Of a stretch of 64,000 nt of DNA, positions 1-7,225 are shown in pieces (positions within the stretch are counted from its first letter, which is position 1; every line of letters begins with the position of its first letter). Origin of the DNA: Bacteroidota bacterium (GTDB lineage: Bacteria; Bacteroidota; Bacteroidia; Palsa-965); the NCBI GenBank assembly GCA_016194975.1, contig JACQAM010000007.1, positions 124,001 to 188,000 of the forward strand, given 5' to 3'. Made by a program: the position numbers and the translations under genes. The notes under the pieces are model-generated. The model saw nothing but the letters and a program-made list of their open reading frames with translations. It was not told where the DNA came from and searched no databases.

Positions 1-2
1 AA

Positions 3-809
3 TCATTCGACTTCTTTACCGTTTTTACTTTTACCAATAACGGAAGCAGTGTGCAGGAAAGAAAAATGGATCTTGGCGAGAATGGAACTATTTCAACTTA
101 CAGATCAGCATTCCTGTCCAATGGCGATCTCGCGCTCGGCGGATATTATTATCCGGATAAAAAAGCGGGCATGAATGTTGAAACACCGGCCGGAACATTT
201 TATGTAAAAGTGAGTGCGGTTGACGGAGGAATGCCGGTTGACAAGATCAATCCTTTCACACCGAATGCAAATATCAAAGCGCTGTATCTTCTTGCGCAAC
301 CCGACAACAGTGTGATCCTCGTTGGAGAAGATGAATACCAGAATTCGACTCCCAAACCAGGAAGCACCACTTTCGAATACGATTATGATTATGATTATTC
401 AACCATCATCGCAGTAAAAATGGGTGCAGACGGATCGAAGAGTTGGGAATATTCAATCAACCGGGAAGTAAGATCACGCGACGATGGCGCACGGTTTCTC
501 TCGTGTTACGCTTGCATGATGGGTGAAAATCTTGTGATCACTTACCAGGATTTTCTTTACCAGCATGACGGACAAAAACACACCGGCATCATCGATCCTA
601 TTTACGGAAGCTGGAGAGTGAACGTGCTTGAAAAAATAAATAAGGACGGAGGAAAGGCCGGTGAAAGTTATATCAATGACAAGCGGCTTGCCGGCCGCGA
701 CAGTGAATATGCACTGATCCCTGTTACGGGAATAAAAATCAATGATTCCACTTTATTCTTCATTGGCGCGCGAGGAATGGAATTGGTGGGAATAAAAGTT
801 GCGATGTAA
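3..809 (+). CDS. Hypothetical protein, C-terminal part (runs off the left edge)
   Basis: The reading frame is open from the first bases of the window, so the GTG at 51 is internal and the true start lies upstream. The visible 268 residues are rich in Gly, Asn, Asp and aromatic residues, with an acidic DYDYDYDY run near residue 120. Repeated stretches such as IIAVKMGADGSKSWEY resemble a beta-propeller or outer-membrane/secreted repeat protein of Bacteroidota. The last residues (ELVGIKVAM) could be a strand end. No family is recognised with confidence. The gene converges on the secreted protein at 833-1867 with a 23-nt gap. Confidence 0.6.
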   Translation, partial: SFDFFTVFTFTNNGSSVQERKMDLGENGTISTYRSAFLSNGDLALGGYYYPDKKAGMNVETPAGTFYVKVSAVDGGMPVDKINPFTPNANIKALYLLAQPDNSVILVGEDEYQNSTPKPGSTTFEYDYDYDYSTIIAVKMGADGSKSWEYSINREVRSRDDGARFLSCYACMMGENLVITYQDFLYQHDGQKHTGIIDPIYGSWRVNVLEKINKDGGKAGESYINDKRLAGRDSEYALIPVTGIKINDSTLFFIGARGMELVGIKVAM

Positions 810-832
810 AATAATTTTGAGAAAAAATTCCG

Positions 833-1867
833 TCAGGCATTTGCCGGATCTGAAACCGGGGAAATATTATTTCCGATTTTAGAGGCTGTTAAAATTTCAT
901 CCTTCTGTTTTGTTATGCGCCATTTTTGTTCATCCTTCCCTGCCCGCCCACGCACGACCCATTTTCCTTTAGCAGGCGGGGTTGCATTTCTTGGCCGTAG
1001 TCGCTCCACTATGGCCTGCAAAATGCGTCTCGATTTTTCCATCGATATTTTTCCGATGTAATACTGGTGAAATTCTTTTTGTTTTTTAAGGGGGCGGTAA
1101 TAGCCAAAAAATATTTTAGGATCTACCGGGTAAGGATAAACCTGTTTCCCTTCGCCGATGTAATGGCCATTCTGATCGTAATGATAAAAGATGGTGTCGT
1201 TTACAAATATTGAACGATTGCCTTCTCTGCGCCGTATGCTGTCGATCTGCAATTCCGTCATTCCTGAATTCTTGTATCGCTCATCTAAATAATCGGTGTA
1301 TGGAACAAGTGAATTGCCATCTTCCGAATAAACACTATCATCAAGAGGAATGAGAACAGAGTAAATTAATTTTCCATCATTGTCGAAAACATTTTTTGCA
1401 TATTCAGTCGGAGGTTGTTCGCACAGGTGGCAGGAAATATCCGTTTCTGTCAATGAAAAAGAATCGTTCCTGTCATCCACGGTAGTATTCGCAAAAGATC
1501 CCTGGCCTCCTCCCTGGTTTCCGTTGAAATTTCCGCTGCTGATATCGTAATAATCGCCGTTGATAAGTATTGCTTTTGTTAAAATGCTATCATAATTAAA
1601 AACAAAATTGCTGTCCTTGATAATGTACCAATCGTAACCAATAGTTTCATCGGTGAATGACTCTATTGTAATATCCCAATACTGTTCCATTCCTCCTGTA
1701 TGCTTTGCCGGTTGCTGATCAATTTCCACGATCGAATCAATTTCAAATGCGCGGCGTAATGAATCGGAAATGAAATAAACTTTTTTATTCTGCCCGTAGT
1801 TGAAAGGAGATTGTGCATGAATATTATTCACAGAAAATAAAAATCCGAAGAAAAATATATTTTTCAT
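833..1867 (-). CDS. Secreted protein of unknown function with a repeat-derived C-terminal tail
   Basis: A 344-residue protein with a Sec signal peptide (MKNIFFFGFLFSVNNIHAQ), so probably periplasmic or exported. It is acidic and rich in Tyr and Asp. A CHLC pair sits near residue 145 and a short Gly/Asn-rich stretch near 115. No catalytic motif is recognised. The last roughly 65 residues, from RRILQAIVERLRPRNAT onward, are encoded by a copy of a dispersed repeat (882-1032), including a 52-bp block identical to one at 29702-29753. The native protein therefore probably ended near residue 279 and has been extended by the repeat. Function unknown. Confidence 0.65.
   Translation of the reverse strand: MKNIFFFGFLFSVNNIHAQSPFNYGQNKKVYFISDSLRRAFEIDSIVEIDQQPAKHTGGMEQYWDITIESFTDETIGYDWYIIKDSNFVFNYDSILTKAILINGDYYDISSGNFNGNQGGGQGSFANTTVDDRNDSFSLTETDISCHLCEQPPTEYAKNVFDNDGKLIYSVLIPLDDSVYSEDGNSLVPYTDYLDERYKNSGMTELQIDSIRRREGNRSIFVNDTIFYHYDQNGHYIGEGKQVYPYPVDPKIFFGYYRPLKKQKEFHQYYIGKISMEKSRRILQAIVERLRPRNATPPAKGKWVVRGRAGKDEQKWRITKQKDEILTASKIGNNISPVSDPANA
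882..1032 (-). mobile_element. Truncated MITE-like element (copy A) inside a coding region
   Basis: It begins with GAGGCTGTTAAAA, one of the terminal motifs of the complete element at 29648-29777. It continues with a block like that element's other half (TTGTTATG..GCCATTTTTGTTCA), then about 45 bp not found elsewhere in the window. It ends in a 52-bp core (981-1032) that is the exact reverse complement of 29702-29753. No matching right terminal repeat is seen, so the copy is truncated. It supplies the 3' end of the overlapping gene. Confidence 0.65.
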
Positions 1868-1994
1868 TCCAGAATTATTTGCTTTAATAAAATTCGCAAA
1901 TATTCATTGGTAATCGGACCTGTTTGAACAAGTGTTGCTTCTATTGAATAAGTGAAGAGAAAATAAAATAGGAGTGCCAGGATCGGAAGTTTTT

Positions 1995-2759
1995 TTATTT
2001 CGCCGGACTAAATCCACCTTTGGAGAACCAGATGTTATAACCGATCATAAAATAAAATCCGCCCTGGTTCACTTTTCTTGGATCGCTCGTATTGGAAGGA
2101 GGAGTTGAATAAGTCCATTGCGGATCGTGGAACTGAAAAGTATATCCGAAAGAAATGGTGGCGGGTATGCAATCGAATTTGAATTTCGGCCCCCTGAGAA
2201 GTTTAGGAAGTTCAAGCATTCCGCCCACATTGATCAGCGTGCTTTTTACATTTCCATATTCGAGATAAAAAGTAGTATCTGCATTCACTATTCCTTTTCC
2301 GCTGGCTTTGGAATAGATGGTTGATTTTACAAATTGAATTCCGGCAACAGGATAAATTCCGCGAAAACCTTTCAGATTCGCTTTGCCCTGAACATTGTAA
2401 TACAGCGACGCTCCCCAATAGCCATAATCGCCACCCGAACGGACCGTGTAATTATCATAATTTCCTTTCTTCTGTTTGTTCAATGAAAAAACAAAAATGT
2501 CGGAAATTCCCATGTACGCCGAAAACAATAATTTATCCCTTCGCCCCGCTAAAAAACCTACTTCTTCTTTTATGGAAAAATCCGGCGGCTGATTTAACAG
2601 GTAACCATATTGCCGCAGATCATAAAAATTCATTTGTTGCATTCCAGCGCGCACATATCCCGCAAAAAAACTTTTATGTACAATGTGAGCTGAATCGTTT
2701 TGGGAAAAAGAAAATGTAGAAAGTGGCGCAAATAAAAATACTACAATGACTTTTTTCAT
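1995..2759 (-). CDS. Predicted outer-membrane beta-barrel protein, function unknown
   Basis: 254 residues with a clear signal peptide (MKKVIVVFLFAPLSTFSFSQ). The mature part alternates aromatic and polar residues in strand-like segments (FAGYVRAGMQQMNFY, YGYWGASLYYNVQG, TISFGYTFQFHD, GFYFMIGYNIWF), as in small outer-membrane barrels. It ends a few residues after an aromatic-rich strand, as barrel proteins often do. No enzymatic motif is visible. It lies alone between a secreted protein and a tRNA gene; no operon partner is evident. Confidence 0.6.
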   Translation of the reverse strand: MKKVIVVFLFAPLSTFSFSQNDSAHIVHKSFFAGYVRAGMQQMNFYDLRQYGYLLNQPPDFSIKEEVGFLAGRRDKLLFSAYMGISDIFVFSLNKQKKGNYDNYTVRSGGDYGYWGASLYYNVQGKANLKGFRGIYPVAGIQFVKSTIYSKASGKGIVNADTTFYLEYGNVKSTLINVGGMLELPKLLRGPKFKFDCIPATISFGYTFQFHDPQWTYSTPPSNTSDPRKVNQGGFYFMIGYNIWFSKGGFSPAK

Positions 2760-2833
2760 TGTAATAAATGTATTGAAATATTTCTGTTTTATTTGCCAGC
2801 AGAAAGTTAATTGCTGACCTTTACTAAAATTAC

Positions 2834-2915
2834 GCGGACGTGTCGTAACTGGTAGCCGAGCCAGACTTAGGATCTGGTGTCGAAAGACGTGTGGGTTCGA
2901 GTCCCCCCGTCCGCA
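2834..2915 (+). tRNA. tRNA-Leu (anticodon UAG)
   Basis: An 82-nt cloverleaf: acceptor stem GCGGACG/CGTCCGC with discriminator A, D arm GTAACTGGTAGCC, anticodon stem CCAGA/TCTGG around loop CTTAGGA (anticodon TAG), a long class II variable arm (GTC GAAA GAC), and T arm GTGGGTTCGAGTCCCCC. The long variable arm and A73 are leucine identity features. CCA is not encoded. It reads CUA and, by wobble, CUG codons. Confidence 0.95.
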
Positions 2916-2918
2916 CAG

Positions 2919-2950
2919 AAACTCCGAAGATCAATCGGAGTTTTTTTATT
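2919..2950. terminator. Intrinsic terminator after tRNA-Leu, possibly bidirectional
   Basis: A 9-bp perfect stem AAACTCCGA/TCGGAGTTT with a 7-nt loop, followed by a seven-T run. It starts 4 nt after the tRNA and lies just beyond the stop of the convergent hydrolase gene, so it may serve both. Confidence 0.85.
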
Positions 2951-2951
2951 T

Positions 2952-3827
2952 TTATTTTTCCGTGGACAGGTAAAACGGGATTATTTTCTTCGAAAACAAA
3001 TGTGGATTTTCGAATGGAAGATAATGTCCGCAATCATCGAGGAGTTCAACTTTTGAATGAATGATCTTTTGTTTTGCAATCTCCGCGATATCGGAAATTT
3101 TCATGGATGAATGAAGAATTCTATTGGGAATGAGCTGGTCATTTTTCCCATAGAGCACAAGAACCGGTTGATGAAGATGGGGAAGAAAACTCATCACGGG
3201 TTCGTTGAGCATTCCTTTCACGCAGGAAATAATTGTTTCACTGAATTGCGAAAACATTTCTTTCTGTTGTTCGAGATGTTCCTGCGCAAGCTCGCTCACC
3301 TGTTCAGCACGCGCGCCCAGCTGTGGTGCGTACATGCTCATCACGTGCGCAACATCCATAGGAGCGCGATAAAAAAATTCAGTGCCCTGCACAAGATGCA
3401 TTTTTTCTTCGGGAGAAAAAGTTTCAATTCCCGCAGGAGAAATAAGAACCAATCGCTGCACCACAGACGGCATTTGCAAAGCAGTAACGATACTGATCTG
3501 TCCGCCCATCGAATGTCCGGCGAGTGTTACATCCTGCAGGTTCAGTTTTTCAATCAACGCGCGCACAACTCCTGCAAAAAAATTCATAGAAAAATCGCCG
3601 CGGAATTTTCTTGAACAACCGTGCCCGGGAAGATCGATGGCGATGCAACGGAAATCATTCCGCAGGTATTCCACTGCATAATTCCAGAATTTTCCATTCA
3701 ATCCCAATCCATGTACAAAAACAAGAACAGGTTTATTCGCCTGCGTATCAGATTTAACAATTCCCGAATCGTAAAATGCTATTTCATCTTCAGGAGAAAT
3801 ATTAAGATAATGAGGAGTGGCCCACAT
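2952..3827 (-). CDS. Alpha/beta-fold hydrolase
   Basis: 291 residues, the usual size for a single-domain alpha/beta hydrolase. The oxyanion-hole motif HGLGLNGKFW is near residue 39, the nucleophile elbow GHSMGG (Ser nucleophile) near 107, an acid region YGKNDQLIP near 228, and the catalytic His in DDCGHYLPFENP near 268. No signal peptide, so cytoplasmic. Substrate cannot be told from sequence; haloalkane dehalogenase, enol-lactonase and esterase relatives share this pattern. It lies downstream of the PHA synthase genes on the same strand, but a terminator separates them, so a role in PHA metabolism is only possible. Confidence 0.85.
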   Translation of the reverse strand: MWATPHYLNISPEDEIAFYDSGIVKSDTQANKPVLVFVHGLGLNGKFWNYAVEYLRNDFRCIAIDLPGHGCSRKFRGDFSMNFFAGVVRALIEKLNLQDVTLAGHSMGGQISIVTALQMPSVVQRLVLISPAGIETFSPEEKMHLVQGTEFFYRAPMDVAHVMSMYAPQLGARAEQVSELAQEHLEQQKEMFSQFSETIISCVKGMLNEPVMSFLPHLHQPVLVLYGKNDQLIPNRILHSSMKISDIAEIAKQKIIHSKVELLDDCGHYLPFENPHLFSKKIIPFYLSTEK

Positions 3828-3951
3828 TGGGAAACGGATTACGAATGAACGCTAATATACGGATCGCGGATAAAAAGCTATTATTTTTTTTTGATAAAAC
3901 ACGCTCCATCCGCAATACGTTCCCCGCACGTGAGCATGCGCGCTGTAAAAT

Positions 3952-3989
3952 AAAACATCCCGACTTCATGGGTAGAACCGGGATGTTTT
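3952..3989 (-). terminator. Intrinsic terminator of the phaE-phaC operon
   Basis: An 11-bp perfect stem AAAACATCCCG/CGGGATGTTTT with a 16-nt loop; on the minus strand a TTTTATTTTA tail follows. It lies about 50 nt past the phaC stop. Confidence 0.75.
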
Positions 3990-4039
3990 CCAAACAAACA
4001 AGTAATCAAACTAAGCGGTATCCTAACTACCGCCAAGTG

Positions 4040-5086
4040 TCAGTCGCGCGAGCCGAGAAATTTAATTACGGCAGGTGCAAGTTCTTTTTGTGAGCGGGTA
4101 CCAACGAAAACGCCGATATGTCCACCCGGAAATTTATATAATTCATTGTCTTTCGTTCCGAGTTTTTCATTGAGCGGAATAGATGCCGAAGGAGGAACCA
4201 AATGATCTTCTTCGGCATAAATATTCAGAACCGGAATGGTAATATTTTTAAGTGAAATTTTTTTTCCGCCGATCACCAATTCATCTTTAAACAATTTATT
4301 TCCCTGGTAAAGATCTTTCATGAACTGGCGGAAACATTCTCCGGATTGATTCGGAGAATCGTTTATCCATTTTTCCATTCGAAGAAAATTCAGCATTTTA
4401 TTTTTGTCTTCCATGATGTCGACCATGCCCATGTATTTATTCACGCGCATCATCGGTTTCAACATCGAGAATCCGTTATTGAGAAATTCACCGGGAACAG
4501 TTCCATAAGAATCCACGAGACGATCGAAATTGATATTTTTAGACCATCGGAAAAGCAATCCTTCATTGGTAGAAAAATCGACGGGAGTAACGAGCGTAAC
4601 GAGATTTTTTATTTTCTCCGTGTGCAGCGAAGTGTAAATAAGTGAGAGGGTTCCTCCCTGGCAAATGCCCATGAGATTTACTTTCTCCACTTCATTATTC
4701 TTCCGCACAAAATCAACGATATCGTCGAGGAACCAATTCACATAATCATCAAGCGTCACATCTTTATCGGCCTGCGTAGGATATCCCCAATCGATCATGT
4801 AAATATCCAGGCCAAGATCGAGGAGATTTTTTACAAAACTTCTGTCGGGCTGAATATCGAGCATGTCATGGCGATTCACCAATGCGTACGATACGATAAC
4901 CGGCGTATTGAATTTCGCAGGAGTCTCTCGCTTGTAGCGGTACAATTTGATCTTATCGACTTTGAAAACAAGTTCTTTCGGAGTGGTAGCAACTTCCACC
5001 TTGTCGATCTTCACAAGATTATCATAACCTTTCACCAGTTTGGTTCCGGTCTCCGCGATTTGTTTTACAAGATTCTCGTTCGCCAT
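4040..5086 (-). CDS. phaC: Class III polyhydroxyalkanoate synthase, catalytic subunit
   Basis: 348 residues, the length of class III PhaC (Allochromatium type, about 355) and far shorter than class I enzymes (about 590). The lipase-like box GICQGG carries the nucleophile Cys142; Asp294 (YAEEDHLVP) and His323 (FPGGHIGVF) complete the triad, with nearly the same spacing as C149/D302/H331 of Allochromatium vinosum. It polymerises (R)-3-hydroxyacyl-CoA into storage polyester on granules. phaE lies 65 nt upstream on the same strand, and phaJ, which can make the monomer, is divergent. Confidence 0.93.
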   Translation of the reverse strand: MANENLVKQIAETGTKLVKGYDNLVKIDKVEVATTPKELVFKVDKIKLYRYKRETPAKFNTPVIVSYALVNRHDMLDIQPDRSFVKNLLDLGLDIYMIDWGYPTQADKDVTLDDYVNWFLDDIVDFVRKNNEVEKVNLMGICQGGTLSLIYTSLHTEKIKNLVTLVTPVDFSTNEGLLFRWSKNINFDRLVDSYGTVPGEFLNNGFSMLKPMMRVNKYMGMVDIMEDKNKMLNFLRMEKWINDSPNQSGECFRQFMKDLYQGNKLFKDELVIGGKKISLKNITIPVLNIYAEEDHLVPPSASIPLNEKLGTKDNELYKFPGGHIGVFVGTRSQKELAPAVIKFLGSRD

Positions 5087-5151
5087 TTCAGTTGGAAGTT
5101 GAGAGAAAAATCCGGAATATTTCCCCGGACTCCTCTCGCCGTTCTCCGGAC

Positions 5152-6546
5152 TTATACTGTCGCAGTTTTTTTCTTGGAAGATTTTACTTCTTTCGATTCT
5201 GTTTCTTCGCTGCCAGCCTGTTTCTCGAGTGCATGAACGCGTTTACGGAGTTCGTAGATCGTCGTATAAAGTTCATTGGCTTCGCTGCGCAGAACAACAG
5301 GAAGTGGTTGAAGAAGGATCTCTGCAATTTTTTCTCCGTGCTGTTTTATTTCAAGGCCGAGGTCAAGCAGTTCTCCCTGCAGTTTTGAATACTCATCACT
5401 CTTGAAAAGCGTAAGAAAAACTTCTTCATTCTTGTTTGTCCATTTACGGAAAGCTTCCTGCGAATCAGAAAGATCAGTTCCTTTTTTCACCTCTTCAAAA
5501 CTTTCGAGTGTGTAGGTTTCCCATGACTTTGCCCCGGTAGCATACATGAACTGTTGGAGTTCTGTAAGTTTTTGTCCGTACACAGTCATTTTCTCAGCAA
5601 GTGAAACGAGATCTTCATTGAGTTCAGTTTCTTTTCCCGGATTGAAAAGTTTCACGAGTGGAGTAAGCGCGCGTTGGTAAATGGAGAAAATATTGTTGTA
5701 AGGATTCTCCGGATTATTTCCGAATGCGAGATAAGGAAAAAGATTTTTGAAAGTCTCGGGAGTACTTCCTGCAAATTGACCAAAAACATGCTTGGAATAA
5801 TTGGAAGTTACTTCTGTCCAGTTCTGCCATTGCTGGAAAAGATCTTTTGTCTGCACAGGAGATATCCAGGAAATGGTTTTATCCATCAGGTCTTTGAAGG
5901 CAGAAGCATTGAATGAATTTTTCATCCATTCATTGCTGTAGGTATTGCTCATCATATTTTTATAAAGCGGTGACCAGAGTTCATAGAATTTCACAAATGA
6001 ACCGGAATAGTTCATCATGTTATTCCATGTTTCTTTCATATTCGAATCATTCAATCCGCCAGACCAGTTCTGGAACGGTGTGACCCATTGCTGCCACATC
6101 TCGGAAGATTTTTTTGTCCAGTCCTGGTTTGCATTCCACCACTGCTGGTTGAATTCAGCAGTTTTATTCAGTGTTTCGGTTGCGAACTGGTTGTTTGAAG
6201 TATAAGGTTGGGAGAATGTGCGGAAAGTATCGAACGATTTTTCGGCGATCTCTTTCTGTGCTTTCATCCAATTGGAATACGCTTCTGAAGAGTCGAATGA
6301 TTTTCCGTTTTTGAAAGCTTCCGTATTTTTTTCGAATTCGGTTTTAAAAGTTTTCGACGCATTTTCATTGGCATTCTTCGTGATCTCCATTTGCTTATTC
6401 AGCCATTCCTGATAAATGGTTGCGCCCTCTTTCATTGAAGATCCTGTTTTCACAGAATCCTGAAGTTTTTTGTTGCTTTCTGTCCAGTTGTTCATCAACT
6501 GTTTCTGGGTTTCCAACCAGGCATCGAAGAAGTTGTTGTTTTCCAT
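5152..6546 (-). CDS. phaE: Class III PHA synthase accessory subunit PhaE-like
   Basis: 464 residues, somewhat longer than Allochromatium PhaE (about 357). Very rich in Trp, Asn and Gln, with motifs typical of the family: FFDAWLETQKQLMNNWTE at the start and an ELYTTIYELRKRVHALE coiled coil near the C-terminus. The final Lys/Ser-rich tail (KEVKSSKKKTATV) is low complexity. PhaE forms the active complex with PhaC. It is the first gene of the phaE-phaC unit, with a -7 box 64 nt upstream. The middle of the protein is diverged, so the assignment rests on ends, composition and neighbour. Confidence 0.85.
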   Translation of the reverse strand: MENNNFFDAWLETQKQLMNNWTESNKKLQDSVKTGSSMKEGATIYQEWLNKQMEITKNANENASKTFKTEFEKNTEAFKNGKSFDSSEAYSNWMKAQKEIAEKSFDTFRTFSQPYTSNNQFATETLNKTAEFNQQWWNANQDWTKKSSEMWQQWVTPFQNWSGGLNDSNMKETWNNMMNYSGSFVKFYELWSPLYKNMMSNTYSNEWMKNSFNASAFKDLMDKTISWISPVQTKDLFQQWQNWTEVTSNYSKHVFGQFAGSTPETFKNLFPYLAFGNNPENPYNNIFSIYQRALTPLVKLFNPGKETELNEDLVSLAEKMTVYGQKLTELQQFMYATGAKSWETYTLESFEEVKKGTDLSDSQEAFRKWTNKNEEVFLTLFKSDEYSKLQGELLDLGLEIKQHGEKIAEILLQPLPVVLRSEANELYTTIYELRKRVHALEKQAGSEETESKEVKSSKKKTATV

Positions 6547-6609
6547 TGTTTTTGCGTTCTAATACTGTGTTTATAAATGATTTATGCTTTATTTCCGAAT
6601 TTGAGGGTG

Positions 6610-6617
6610 CAAAGGTA
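6610..6617 (-). promoter_or_regulatory. -7 promoter box for phaE-phaC
   Basis: TACCTTTG (followed by C) matches the Bacteroidota -7 consensus TAnnTTTG. No TTG is seen at the usual -33 spacing. Confidence 0.5.
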
Positions 6618-6808
6618 TGTTTTTTTATGGTCTCTTCCTATTAGTGGTCAAAATATTATTGTTGGTCGGTGAAACAGACTTGTTCGTGGATAAAACCTGC
6701 TTTTGATCCTATTCCTGATTCCGAAACAATAATCTTTTCATGATCAGAATATTTCTGTTCCGGTTGTTTTGATAAAATCTATTTTCGCATCATCAAAAAC
6801 AAAACAAG

Positions 6809-7213
6809 ATGATAGAACAGGGAACTAATTTCAATCACACCTTCCGTTTCACTCAAAAAGAAGTTGAATTATTTGCAGAAGTAACAGGTGATAAAAATCC
6901 GGTTCATCTCGATGCAGATTATGCAGCGAAAACGATGTTTAAACGTCCGATTATTCACGGATTCCTCGGCGGAAGTGTTCTTTCAAAAGTTTTCGGAACG
7001 TTATTTCCAGGTGAAGGAACGATCTATCTCAAACAATCGATGTCATTCATGCGCCCGATGTTCGTTGACACGGATTATGAAGTGCGCATGATGGTGAAAG
7101 AAGTGAACAAAGAAAAACACCGCGCAATTGTAGAAACGAATATTGCAGATCTAAAAACAAATGAACTTGTAATCAGCGGAGAAGCAACAGTGATGAACGT
7201 GAATAAAATCTGA
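6809..7213 (+). CDS. phaJ: (R)-specific enoyl-CoA hydratase (MaoC/PhaJ hotdog)
   Basis: 134 residues, the length of PhaJ. The hydratase-2 motif is intact: FAEVTGDKNPVHLD with Asp28 and His33 spaced five apart, as in Aeromonas PhaJ (D31/H36). It hydrates trans-2-enoyl-CoA from beta-oxidation to (R)-3-hydroxyacyl-CoA, the substrate of PHA synthase. It is divergent from phaE across a 262-nt spacer, so the three genes form one PHA locus. A box TATTTTCG (6780-6787) lies 21 nt upstream, one mismatch from consensus. Confidence 0.9.
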   Translation: MIEQGTNFNHTFRFTQKEVELFAEVTGDKNPVHLDADYAAKTMFKRPIIHGFLGGSVLSKVFGTLFPGEGTIYLKQSMSFMRPMFVDTDYEVRMMVKEVNKEKHRAIVETNIADLKTNELVISGEATVMNVNKI

Positions 7214-7225
7214 TCAGAAAATTTT

